From positions 868,001 to 932,000 of the forward strand of contig OY101120.1 in the NCBI GenBank assembly GCA_956465555.1: a DNA stretch of 64,000 nucleotides. Reading direction: 5' to 3'. This DNA comes from Nitzschia sp. pyKryTriq1. Taxonomy: Eukaryota; Bacillariophyta; Bacillariophyceae; Bacillariales; Bacillariaceae. This document shows positions 48,733 through 57,763 of the stretch, piece by piece. A program made the position numbers and the translations under genes. The number at the start of each line of letters is the position of its first letter. The stretch's first letter is position 1. Below the pieces are notes generated by a model. It was not told the origin of the DNA. It did not search any database and was given only the letters and a program-made list of their open reading frames with translations.

Positions 48733-49277
48733 GATGGCTTGAGTTTAGTTTTGTGCTTGGGCAAAAAATGTTCGACATGAGATGGGGGGCTGTCGGCTTG
48801 GCCTGTTCCGAACCCACACACACACCGGGCAAGCGCTCTTCTGGTCGGTCGTTGTTGGAGGACGACGAAAAGATTTCGCGAGTTGTTGTTCTTGGTTTGT
48901 TGTCGTCGACATCAAATGCGCCTCGAGAGTTCCGTCACCTACGTCACTCAATCGGACCGTTCGAGCGAAATATTTAGCTTTCACAATCGTGGAATGGACC
49001 ACGATTCTCGAGTGTATGACTCGCTCGACTAACTGCTTCCGGTGACGTTTGTGATGGCGTCCTGTTTTGTGCACGACGTAGCTCTTTCGATCTTTGTCGT
49101 ATCGCGTATCGTCGCATGCATCATCTTTCATCGACGTCGATCATCCCTGTGTTGCCTGGCAAAACATCGCCATCGATCTCGGGCAGTGGTTGTCACACAG
49201 TGTCTCCGTCCCACTTCCATCACAAAACAATAGCTTGTCTCCGAAGCTTCCGATTTCGGATCCGAAGCAAAGTAGAA
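48733..49277. promoter_or_regulatory. Divergent promoter region of fabZ and PDC E2
   Basis: 545 bp separate the two ATGs. It carries ACGTCA at 48941-48946 and TGACGT at 49043-49048, opposite orientations of the diatom CO2/cAMP-responsive core, and a TCGACGTCGA palindrome at 49132-49141. Co-regulation of the two plastid lipid genes is an inference from position and motifs only. Confidence 0.5.
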
Positions 49278-51533
49278 ATGGTCCGATTTTCTCCTCTTGT
49301 TGTACTTCTGGCTCTCCGAGAGACCGCTGCATTTGGCGTTGTCCAGCAAAACTCGGTCTATGGGTCGTCTGTGAAGAGTGCCACCCAGCTCTTCGCGGAA
49401 GGCTCGAAGATTCTGATGCCTGCTCTCTCCTCGACAATGAAGGAAGGAAAGGTTGTCACCTGGCTCAAGAACGAAGGTGATGAAATCGAAGCCGGTGAGG
49501 CCATCATGGTGGTCGAGTCTGACAAGGCCGACATGGACGTCGAGGCTTTTGAAGATGGATACTTGGCTAAGATCATTGTTGGGGAAGGCGAAATGGCACC
49601 CGTCGGAGAAGCCGTGGCCCTCATTGCCTCGTCCCAGGCCGACATTGAGGCCGTCGCAGCGGGTGGTGGAGGTGCTGCTGCTGCCCCCGTGGCCGAAGCC
49701 GCTCCTGCTCCTTCTGGAGGTGAGTCGATCGAGAGCACAGAGATTTTCATGCCAGCCCTCTCCTCCACAATGAGCGAAGGGAAAGTCGTCGAATGGCTCA
49801 AAAACGTCGGCGACTATGTAGAGGCCGGTGAGGCTCTCATGGTCGTCGAGAGCGACAAGGCTGACATGGACGTGGAAGCCTTCGAGGACGGATACCTTGC
49901 TGCCATCATCAAGGGGGAGGGGGAGACAGCTGATGTTGGTGCTCCTGTAGGAATTCTTGTAGCCAATGAGGCTGACCTTGCCGCATTTTCTTCTAATCCC
50001 ATCTTATCATCACCCCCCGTTCCTACCCAACCGTCTACAGGAGCACCAGCAGTCGGACCTCCCGATGTCGAATTCAGCCAGATCGACATGCCCGCACTCT
50101 CCTCCACGATGAAGGAAGGAAAGGTTGTTTCCTGGCTCAAGGCTGAAGGAGATCCTATCTCTTCTGGTGAAGCTATTATGGTGGTTGAAAGTGACAAGGC
50201 GGATATGGATGTCGAGGCCTTTGAGGATGGTTTCCTTGCTGCCATCATCACTGAAGAGGGAGACAGCGGCGCTGTCGGAGCCCCCGTTGCTCTTATTGCC
50301 GCCGAAGAGAAGGATATCCCCGTCTTGAAGGCATATGCTGCCACTTTGAGTGGCGCCCCAGCTCCTGCTGTCCCCGCTGCGGCAGCAGCTGCCGCTGCTC
50401 CTGCCGCTGCAGCTCCCAAGAAAATCACTACCAGCAAGGCTGCTTCCGGTCAACGTGTCGTTGCTTCTCCCTTGGCGAAGAAGAAGGCAGAAGAACTTGG
50501 AGTTGATATCGCTTCCGTTACCGGTACCGGTCCGGATGGACGCATTACTGCCTCGGATGTCGAAGCTGCTGCTTCTGGTGCTGCTCCGGCTGCAAAGCCT
50601 GCCTCTGCTGGAAAGGCGGCTGCCGCTGCACCCGCCAAGGCTTCGTGGACCCCTGCTGCTGGAGTCGTTGCCGCCACTCCGATGGCTCGTGCCGCCGCAA
50701 AGAAGGCCAAGATTGATATTGCTACCATTCAAGGAACTGGTCAATTCGGCCGTGTCACTCTCGATGACGTCAAGTTGGCCACTGGCCAAAAGGAACCCGA
50801 AAAGAAGAAACGAGCGGCGTCTGCTGGTGATGAGACTCCCGATCTCCCGGACGGATTTGTTCCCTTCAAAGGTATGCAGAAGGCTGTCAGCAACAACATG
50901 GTTGCTACATTGACCGTTCCTGCCTTCCGTGTCAGCACTGATATTATCATGGATAACTTCGAGGCCCTCTATCAGAAGCTCAAGCCTGCTGGCGTTTCGG
51001 TTTCTGCTCTTCTCGCCAAGGCAGTCGCTCTTGCCATTGAACGACACCCCATTATGAACAGTGCGTACTCGGACAAAGACGGGGGCGGATTTATGTACAA
51101 GAAGGACATCAACATTGCCATGGCCGTTGCCATTGAAGGAGGACTCATGACGCCCAATCTTATGTACGTAAATGAGCGACCAGTGAAGGAGTTGGCGGAA
51201 GAGTGGGCAGAGTTGGTCCAGAAGACCAAGTCGGGATCTCTCTCGCCTGCTGAATATACTTCTGGTACCTTCACTATCTCCAACATGGGCATGTTCGGAG
51301 TCACCGAGTTTGGTTCCCTTCTCCCTGTGGGACAAGGTGGTATTCTGGCGATTGGGGCGACTCAAGATGTCATTGTCCCTGATTCGGCAGCAGTTTTGGG
51401 CATGAAGAAGGCCCGAAAGATGACCGTCACATTAACCGCCGATCACCGTCACATTTACGGATCAGACGCTGCCTTTTTCCTCAAGACCCTCAAGAGCATC
51501 ATGGAGAACGAGCTGGATAAGGTCGGAAAATAA
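49278..51533 (+). CDS. Plastid pyruvate dehydrogenase E2 (dihydrolipoamide acetyltransferase)
   Basis: A 751-aa single-exon protein starting at MVRFSPLVVLLALRETAA|FGVV, an ASAFAP-like plastid presequence. Three lipoyl domains follow (about 45-120, 155-230, 270-345), each with the lipoylated Lys in VESDKADMDVEAFEDG. Ala/Pro linkers separate them. There are two peripheral-subunit-binding domains (about 393-432, ASPLAKKKAEELGVD; and 463-500, ATPMARAAAKKAKID). The catalytic domain starts near 523 and ends with TADHRHIYGSDAAFFL; the Tyr in place of the usual Asp is normal for plastid and cyanobacterial E2. It makes acetyl-CoA for plastid fatty acid synthesis. An upstream in-frame ATG at 49116 would add 54 residues before the signal peptide and is rejected. 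Confidence 0.96.
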   Translation: MVRFSPLVVLLALRETAAFGVVQQNSVYGSSVKSATQLFAEGSKILMPALSSTMKEGKVVTWLKNEGDEIEAGEAIMVVESDKADMDVEAFEDGYLAKIIVGEGEMAPVGEAVALIASSQADIEAVAAGGGGAAAAPVAEAAPAPSGGESIESTEIFMPALSSTMSEGKVVEWLKNVGDYVEAGEALMVVESDKADMDVEAFEDGYLAAIIKGEGETADVGAPVGILVANEADLAAFSSNPILSSPPVPTQPSTGAPAVGPPDVEFSQIDMPALSSTMKEGKVVSWLKAEGDPISSGEAIMVVESDKADMDVEAFEDGFLAAIITEEGDSGAVGAPVALIAAEEKDIPVLKAYAATLSGAPAPAVPAAAAAAAAPAAAAPKKITTSKAASGQRVVASPLAKKKAEELGVDIASVTGTGPDGRITASDVEAAASGAAPAAKPASAGKAAAAAPAKASWTPAAGVVAATPMARAAAKKAKIDIATIQGTGQFGRVTLDDVKLATGQKEPEKKKRAASAGDETPDLPDGFVPFKGMQKAVSNNMVATLTVPAFRVSTDIIMDNFEALYQKLKPAGVSVSALLAKAVALAIERHPIMNSAYSDKDGGGFMYKKDINIAMAVAIEGGLMTPNLMYVNERPVKELAEEWAELVQKTKSGSLSPAEYTSGTFTISNMGMFGVTEFGSLLPVGQGGILAIGATQDVIVPDSAAVLGMKKARKMTVTLTADHRHIYGSDAAFFLKTLKSIMENELDKVGK

Positions 51534-51905
51534 GATCATTGGGACGCTACTAAAAAATCAATTGTTTTATTGATAGATGCATAGATCCTGTCGTTACAGA
51601 TCGATGAATTCTTCGTCTTTTGCCGCTTCCTCGTCCAGAAACACAGTCCAACCCGAAAGATTGCATTCTGCTGTTACTAACTGTTCAAGTAAAAGTATCT
51701 TGTCATCATCATCAGTCTTTCATGTTGCTTGCCTATGAAATTTTACTAAAATTGGCCCAGCCACTTTGCGACGACTTTGCTATCGTCAAATAACGAGACA
51801 GATATATCTTGCTGGTAACATGGATTCCTTGGCAATGTCTTTCGGGGTCGACAAGGAGCCAAACAGTATTTTGAATTGATTGCGAGCCTTCTTTCCTGCG
51901 AACAA
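51534..51905. other. Intergenic region leading into SnoaL-like frame
   Basis: The first 280 bp hold the 3' flank of the E2 gene and nothing recognised. From 51819 on, the frame of the SnoaL-like CDS is open upstream of its first ATG (see next entry). Confidence 0.5.
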
Positions 51906-52127
51906 ATGAATTTTACGGATAACTTTGTTGTGGATATCTTGAACGCGGCCGTGTCAGTGCAGGGAGAGGCGACCTTCACGTGGCGGAGTACGGGGCAAAA
52001 CAGTGACGAAATCTTTACGTATCGTTTGAGATTCGATGATGCTGGGAAAGTGACGCGATATGAAGTGTGGGCAGATAGTTTGGCGGCATATCTTGCGGGT
52101 AAAGGTCAGTTAGCAAAGTCGGAGTAG
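51906..52127 (+). CDS. SnoaL-like (NTF2-fold) protein, short or 5'-damaged
   Basis: From the first in-frame ATG the product has 73 aa (MNFTDNFVVDIL ... YRLRFDDAGKVTRYEVWADS), which matches the C-terminal sheet of SnoaL-like/NTF2 proteins. The normal domain is about 120-140 aa. The frame stays open upstream to 51819 and the extra codons (GFLGNVFRGRQGAKQYFELI) also look like this family, but an in-frame TAA at 51816 precedes them, with more family-like residues before it. No good splice acceptor explains the gap. Either a pseudogene or a gene with a mis-read base. Enzyme activity cannot be inferred. Confidence 0.5.
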   Translation: MNFTDNFVVDILNAAVSVQGEATFTWRSTGQNSDEIFTYRLRFDDAGKVTRYEVWADSLAAYLAGKGQLAKSE

Positions 52128-52234
52128 TTTTGCTTCTACTAGACTAGAAGACTATAAAAGGGAAAAGTTTCACTAGTCTACACGCAAGCCACAGACAGTG
52201 CAGCCCACGATAATATTGCTGGTTCTCCTACTTT

Positions 52235-53391
52235 TTAGTAGTATCCCTGATTGCGGTCATCTGGGTCCCCACCATCATCGTAGTATCCTCGATCGTATCC
52301 GCCGCTGCCGCCTCCATAGTAATCGTCGTCATCTTCCGCACTATATCGGTCGCTCCCTCGTCTACCACCACCGCTACTACTTGATGAGCCTTGTCCTCGT
52401 AGCATGGGCCCAATAACGGGCATGGATTTTAGCATCATCATCGCGACAGGGAACATATTTCCAAACAAGTTGAGCAACCCAAATACTTCCAGAACAATCC
52501 CGAGCACGGGCCACCCCACAAAGACCAAGAAAATACCAGATGCAAGACATCCTGTCGCACGTGCCTTTTTTGGTTGGAAAAAGTACCCTGCTGTTCGTCC
52601 GGGGCCAATTGTCATGGGGACACCCGCCACAAAGAAGAGATTACCCAGTCGCATGAGTGTCTTGTTGAAAAACAAACTAATGCCCAATACGGTCAAAACT
52701 CCACCAATTCCCAACAATGGCAAGCCAATTTTTCGGTTTCCTGTTTTGATAATATCAGGGACCTGAAATCTGGACATGCCTCCACCATCTCGGCCCTGAA
52801 ATGCGCAATATGGAATGAATGAATGAATGAATGAATGAATGAATGAACGAATGAACGAATGAACGAATGAACGAATGAACGAATGAACGAATGAACGAAT
52901 GAACGAATGAACGAATGAATGAATGAATTGGGAGAGTGAGAAAAATGAGCCAACCTAAGACGTTTGTCACTCTTGAATCTCCTTGGGCTACTTACCGGCG
53001 GGGTCCCCCGATCGTCATAGTAGCCTCGGTCTTCATTATAGTAGTCATCATTATATCCTTGCCTTGGATCTGAATATCGGTCGTCCTGGGGGTATCCGCC
53101 TTGTTGTTGATTATTGCTCCTGCTGTTGTAATAGTCGTCCTCGTCGTCGTAATCATGAGTGCCTCGTTGTCCACCACGGGGAAGCCGTTCCACCACTAGT
53201 AGCGAAGCAGATGATGATGACAACGATGATGCCACTGAGCCTGCCCACGGAATTCGTGATATTGCTCGTCGTTCGACAACTTCCGACAATCGCCGACTGC
53301 CACAACAACTCGCGGCGGCCCTCCTTTTGGCGTCGACGTCATTGTGGAGGCACGACAAGAGCGTGGAGAGGAGTAATATCGTTCTCATCAT
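52235..53391 (-). CDS. GOT1-like Golgi transport protein with secretory-type N-terminal extension, two exons
   Basis: Exon 1 is 53391..52996 and exon 2 is 52795..52235, joined across a 200-bp intron that contains a GAATGAAC tandem repeat (GCCG|GTAAGT ... TTTCAG|GGCCGAG); 318 aa. Exon 2 carries a four-TM GOT1/SFT2-type core (KIGLPLLGIGGVLTVLG, NLFFVAGVPMTIG, ATGCLASGIFLVFVGWPVLG), a family that helps vesicle docking at the Golgi. Exon 1 adds a signal-like start (MMRTILLLSTLLSCLHND) and an Asp/Tyr/Gln-rich segment. The C-terminus has a similar Asp/Tyr/Gly-rich tail, unlike the short yeast and human GOT1. The splice is well supported; the extension is odd. Confidence 0.85.
52813..52927. repeat. 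Intronic GAAT/GAACGAAT tandem repeat
   Basis: Seven GAAT units, then nine 8-bp GAACGAAT units, then two or three GAAT units. It lies wholly inside the GOT1-like intron. A minus-strand frame through it encodes a Ser-Phe-Ile-His pattern, which is an artefact of the repeat. Confidence 0.95.
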
Positions 53392-53973
53392 CGCTGTGTG
53401 GTTCTTTATCCAACAAATTCTTTCACAACTGAAGATAACACCGGTAGCAATAATAATGGAAGGTTTATAAGATAACAGATATCGTCTTCTGATGGTCACG
53501 TCCTTCAATGAAAATCGCAACTATCATCATCATCTATCATCTCTATCATCTAGCATCTATCATCATCTTCAACCGCAAAACGACGGACGACGGCGCTTCA
53601 ATTTGAAAGTTGGAAAATCTTCCAAGTGGCAGTTTTCTGTCATGCGTCCGTATGAAGCCTTTCCTTTCGGATCCGAGTAGTCGACTGGTTCGTCGTTTAT
53701 TTTTTGTTCTTTTCAAGGCCCAAGGCCCAAGCAATGAAGGCATCATCTCGTTCATCGTCCTTCGTCTTCTTCATCCCTTCTTCTTCATTGCGAGACAACT
53801 CCCATAATATTTGCTTTCAACAATATCCATACATACTTACTTGCGTGCGTTTGACTCCGACTAGAAATAAAGCCTGTTGGTGTCAAGTGGGAGTTGCTTG
53901 TGTGTGCGTGTGTAAATTTTGACAAGAGTACACTACTGCGGAACGAACGAACAAAAACAGCATACATATAAAA
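53392..53973. other. Divergent intergenic region
   Basis: 582 bp between the GOT1-like and Atg14-like starts, with an ATC/ATCT microsatellite at about 53523-53570. No gene is evident. Confidence 0.5.
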
Positions 53974-55470
53974 ATGATGTACAATTTGTCCGAATCTCAC
54001 TTGAGTTCCCACAGCGCTGCATCGTCTTCCACCGCGACAGGAATGATGCGGTCACCCAACAACAACAAATGCCTTTGTTACTATGTCGGCGATAGTGATT
54101 CAAAATCAGAAGACGAAGGCAGCAACCCGCGTTGTTCTGTCTGCGTTCAACGCACGCTGCAGCCACATCTCGATCGACATGCCCAAGCGATTGCCGATCG
54201 AGACAAGGCACGGGAAGAGTGCGCCCGACAGCTGGATTACTTGCCGAACCATCATCGTCTAGGGGAGCTCCAAGCGGAATCGGAGCGACTTCGAGATCGA
54301 CTGATGACTCTGCGGAAGCAATGCGCGGACAGGGCTGTCCGTGTCGCCTCGCAAGCAGTGGAAAACGATTCACATCGAGAAGCGACGCAAATAGCGCTAT
54401 CAGCAGGAGGGACGGTAGAACCGCAGCAGCAATTGCAAAGGTTAGAAGAGTCACTTTTACAGGGATCCTTGCATCATGCGTTGGATGTAGCGTCTCAACA
54501 AGTACGGGTCTTGCGCTTTCAGTGGGCCCGCAAGGCATTGGCGATGCATCGTCTGGATATCGACATCAACGATGTCAAAGTGACACCTCTTCAGCAACGC
54601 TCAACGTCAAAATCAGCGACCAAGGGACAATTACAGATACCTCGACGTGCTAGGGGCATTGGTAAGATTGGAGGTCTGCCACTACCTCACGCCGGTCAAG
54701 AACTCTACGGTGTCTTACCGCCCAAGGAATTGCAATCGGCTTTGCGCTTGGTGGCCTCGGTCACTTGTACTGTAGCTAGATGTCTCGGGATTGTGCTCCC
54801 TCATCCCATTCTTTTGACGCCGACAACTGGTGGATCAACTGATCTGGACATCACGGATACCGTGTCAGACCACGAACTGCAGCGTCGTTTGCGAGAAAGT
54901 CACCATGCCACATCTCTGGTAGACGATGGCACACACCAACCTGGCCCAAGTACACGTACCACAATCTCCACTTCCCGATCCATTCCGTACGACACTCCTC
55001 ACCAGGCGCCTTCAGGGTCTGGTTCTCTGTTATCACTAATGGATACTTCCTATTGGAAACGATCCGCCAAAAGGGCACTCGCTCGTGCTACTGGACACTC
55101 GTCCTCCTCCTCGCCTAGCGGGTTCTCAACACCGTCTTCGACAATGACATCCAATGCATCCTCATCGCTGTCGTCATCCTTTGCTCCACCGTCCATGGAC
55201 TCGAGCCAATTATCTTTACGAATTCATCATGCTACTGCAGCCGTCTTGGCGGAAGACGGTAGTCCCAGTTCTTCCAAATTTGCGCTGAGCGCGGAAGTTA
55301 TGCACCAGCAAGACTTTGCTATTGCTCTGCAGCTGTTGCAAAACAATGTGATTGTCCTTTGTATTCGTGCGGGAGTCCCAGTGTCCAAACTATGGCCCGC
55401 TGAAGCGGTGCTGCTGAATCTTTATCAGTTGGACCAATACTGTCAAGATCAAACAGGAGTCTCTTTCTAG
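53974..55470 (+). CDS. Atg14/UVRAG-like autophagy protein
   Basis: A 498-aa single-exon frame. It has a Cys pair RCSVC (residues 54 and 57) with an upstream CLC, then a coiled coil (about 65-130 and 150-190), then the segment GIGKIGGLPLPHAGQELYGVLPPKELQ and ALRLVASVTCTVARCLGIVLPHPI (about 230-290). A long Ser-rich insert and a last conserved block (FAIALQLLQNNVIVLCIRAGV, about 448-470) complete it. Zinc-binding Cys, coiled coil, then an all-alpha/beta block with the LPHP turn is the layout of the PF10186 family, whose members target the class III PI3-kinase Vps34 complex to autophagosomes or endosomes. Similarity is by pattern only; moderate confidence. Confidence 0.6.
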   Translation: MMYNLSESHLSSHSAASSSTATGMMRSPNNNKCLCYYVGDSDSKSEDEGSNPRCSVCVQRTLQPHLDRHAQAIADRDKAREECARQLDYLPNHHRLGELQAESERLRDRLMTLRKQCADRAVRVASQAVENDSHREATQIALSAGGTVEPQQQLQRLEESLLQGSLHHALDVASQQVRVLRFQWARKALAMHRLDIDINDVKVTPLQQRSTSKSATKGQLQIPRRARGIGKIGGLPLPHAGQELYGVLPPKELQSALRLVASVTCTVARCLGIVLPHPILLTPTTGGSTDLDITDTVSDHELQRRLRESHHATSLVDDGTHQPGPSTRTTISTSRSIPYDTPHQAPSGSGSLLSLMDTSYWKRSAKRALARATGHSSSSSPSGFSTPSSTMTSNASSSLSSSFAPPSMDSSQLSLRIHHATAAVLAEDGSPSSSKFALSAEVMHQQDFAIALQLLQNNVIVLCIRAGVPVSKLWPAEAVLLNLYQLDQYCQDQTGVSF

Positions 55471-55537
55471 ATAGTCCCCAAAATTTTGCAAGACATTATA
55501 ATAAAGAGTCTACGTAGCCAATAACGAAGACTTATTA

Positions 55538-57049
55538 CTACCAATTATCTTTATCTTGCATCAGAACGGGTTCACTTTGAGTAAATAGGGCACCTTTGCG
55601 TTTGCCCCAAGAGAGAATCATACCATCGCTAGATCCAGACAGTAACGTCATCTCGGGTCGAATCCTATCCAGACTGGTAATGTTGTTCAAATGCCCCCGC
55701 AATATTTGTCGAGGACTTCCTCCCTCCACTGCTGAAAATCCCATAATGGTACTCTGATGGCCGATCCAAATCATATCTTTTTCGGCGTCCACACACAAGG
55801 CCGCCCGGCGTTGTTTGGGAGTGGCCGCAGGCAAGCCACCAGGAGCGACAAACTTTCGTTCCAACAAAGTCGGACCGTGGCGCAAATCCCACAGTAATAA
55901 CTCTCCATCCACACCACCCACGCTCGCTAGAGTTTGGCCTCCCGGAAGGAATGCTATAGCTGCCACGTGGCCATTATGTGATTTGACCCCACCGCCTTGT
56001 CGCTGCACTTGATGGTAATTGTTGGGGGCAACGACCATCGGCTCATCACCAACGCTAGCAGTTCTGTTGCTCCCCAGCTTTCGCTTTTTATTCAACTTTT
56101 TCTTCTTTTGTACCGCAGCAGCAAATTTGCGCAAATGCGAATAATCTGCTTGGTATGGCGGCTGCTGTAGAGTAGGGTCCCTATGATGGGTGGAACTGGT
56201 GGTGTAGTCCCGCCCCAATATCGAGAGACACGCGAGGCTGCCCGCCTTGCGGATATCCCACAATCGTATCGTCCCATCCTTGGACCCCGAGGCGACCACT
56301 GCTGGGTTGGTCGGACTCCATTGTACAGCCGTGATTCCTTGCGAATGCCCCGTCAATTGATGAGAGCTGGCTCCTGATCGCACGTCCACTAGCTTGACGG
56401 AAGAGTCAAACCAACACCCTGTGACCACCAAAGTGTGTTCGCCACTCGGCTGCCAATGCGCCGATCCCCAAGTGGCCGCTTTTCTATCATTGCTATTATT
56501 TACGGAATGAGCAAAGGGCGTGGCCTTCAAAACTGGTTTCATTTGTGTCGTATCCCATAGCAGAATTTGACCGTCATTCGCGCAGGTGACAAATGCTCCT
56601 GGATCGACCTGGTGCCATTGTGCATGAGTGATCGCCGCGGAATGACCAGATGGAACCTCCAGTAACTGACGCAGAGGATCACCCGTCAAACCCAAGGGAA
56701 CCCGAATGGATCGAGCGACTGGCTTGAAGCGCATAAAACTGCTTGATTCTGTCAAATTCCGAGAAAATCCTTCCGAGCCCCAGTGACTGAGATCGTAAAC
56801 GCTGACTGTCGCGTCGGAAGAAGCCGCTAAAACAAATCGCCCCATGGCCGGATCGACCGCCAAACTCGTAATAATGGTTCGATGAGGAGAGACGACTTCG
56901 GGATCCATCAGCAACTCTTTGTCGCCCTCGACGAATTTCGATATTTGTCGTTGAAATTCGAACGAACCACATTGAGCAAATTGTCGTTTGCGCACCAAGG
57001 TGAATACCGAGGAATGCTTCTTGGCGCCTTGGTGGTCGCTGGGGGGCAT
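55538..57049 (-). CDS. ERCC8: CSA/ERCC8-like WD40 protein
   Basis: A 503-aa single-exon frame. WD40 blades include SPHRTIITSLAVDPAMGRFV, GHSAAITHAQWHQVDPGAFV, LLWDTTQMKPVL, GHSQGITAVQWSPTNPAVVA, IRLWDIRKAGSL, GHVAAIAFLPGGQTLASVG and GHLNNITSLD. The order of blades and words such as SVYDL, LVDVRSG and RLWDIRKA parallel the Cockayne syndrome protein CSA. CSA is the substrate receptor of a CUL4-DDB1 ligase in transcription-coupled repair. A basic insert (KKKKLNKKRKLG) sits between blades. The end is convergent with the Atg14-like gene (67 bp between stops). Confidence 0.8.
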   Translation of the reverse strand: MPPSDHQGAKKHSSVFTLVRKRQFAQCGSFEFQRQISKFVEGDKELLMDPEVVSPHRTIITSLAVDPAMGRFVLAASSDATVSVYDLSHWGSEGFSRNLTESSSFMRFKPVARSIRVPLGLTGDPLRQLLEVPSGHSAAITHAQWHQVDPGAFVTCANDGQILLWDTTQMKPVLKATPFAHSVNNSNDRKAATWGSAHWQPSGEHTLVVTGCWFDSSVKLVDVRSGASSHQLTGHSQGITAVQWSPTNPAVVASGSKDGTIRLWDIRKAGSLACLSILGRDYTTSSTHHRDPTLQQPPYQADYSHLRKFAAAVQKKKKLNKKRKLGSNRTASVGDEPMVVAPNNYHQVQRQGGGVKSHNGHVAAIAFLPGGQTLASVGGVDGELLLWDLRHGPTLLERKFVAPGGLPAATPKQRRAALCVDAEKDMIWIGHQSTIMGFSAVEGGSPRQILRGHLNNITSLDRIRPEMTLLSGSSDGMILSWGKRKGALFTQSEPVLMQDKDNW

Positions 57050-57763
57050 CGAGTTTGTGTCTTTATTTTGAATGGAAAAGGGACTCTCAAAGGGGAAGGA
57101 TTAGTACTGTAGAGACTATTCGTACTGGTACGACATCTCGCCCTACAACACAACACAACAAAAACAAAAACAACCCAAACAACAAAATCTTCGGTCTTCG
57201 GTCTTCGCGGTGCTTTCGGACTGTACCGGTACTTGCTAGCTTGTATGTACGTACAGTACGAGCGCCCGGTCGCGCGCGCGGGCGCGCCCCGGGCAGGTGT
57301 ACGTACGTACGTACTTCCCCGTACATATGATAGATAATCACAATTTGGGTGCATGTTCTACCTACGTAATTCAAAGTTAACGGCCATCAAGGATGCAGGC
57401 TAGCAAAATTAACGCCTCTGAATATACACATCTAAATGAATGTATGTTTGAATAATCTAATTTCATCGTAGTGCTCTACAGAGTGTCGCCAGTCGGTGTT
57501 AAAACCCCCTCACCTTTTCCCTCGATAATAGCCTAGCGACCGTTGCCCCCCGTAGACTCCACCTTCGGAACATTCTCGATCTGTGTTGGAGATGAGATAT
57601 CGGAAATCAATGAACTGTCGTCCCGCCCTTTTATCCTCCTCTCCGCTCTCCATTCAAATACCTCTCTACAAGTAGTACCTACAACAGCAACAGCATCGAA
57701 GCTCTCCGACAATCAATACGTAGTCTACATTGCATTGGTGCTCAATAATTTCATTTCATCACC
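57050..57763. other. Intergenic region with GC-rich hairpin and GTAC words
   Basis: 714 bp between the divergent CSA-like and four-TM genes. At 57237-57316 GTACGTAC runs flank a GC-rich hairpin listed separately. No gene is evident. Confidence 0.5.
57237..57316. repeat. GTACGTAC-flanked GC-rich hairpin
   Basis: GTACGTACAGTACGAGCGCC is followed by GGTCGCGCGCGCGGGCGCGC and CCCGGGC, then GTACGTACGTACGTAC. GCCCGG pairs with CCGGGC across a 19-nt centre that is itself self-complementary CG-rich. Confidence 0.75.

Noticed and set aside
50010-51365. 451-codon antisense ORF across the E2 gene
   Set aside because: It mirrors the codon bias of the E2 gene (low-complexity Ser/Gly/Arg product) and has no domain; the plus strand is clearly coding.
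52755-52970. Ser-Phe-Ile-His repeat protein on the minus strand
   Set aside because: It is the translation of the GAAT/GAACGAAT microsatellite within an intron whose splice sites are well supported.
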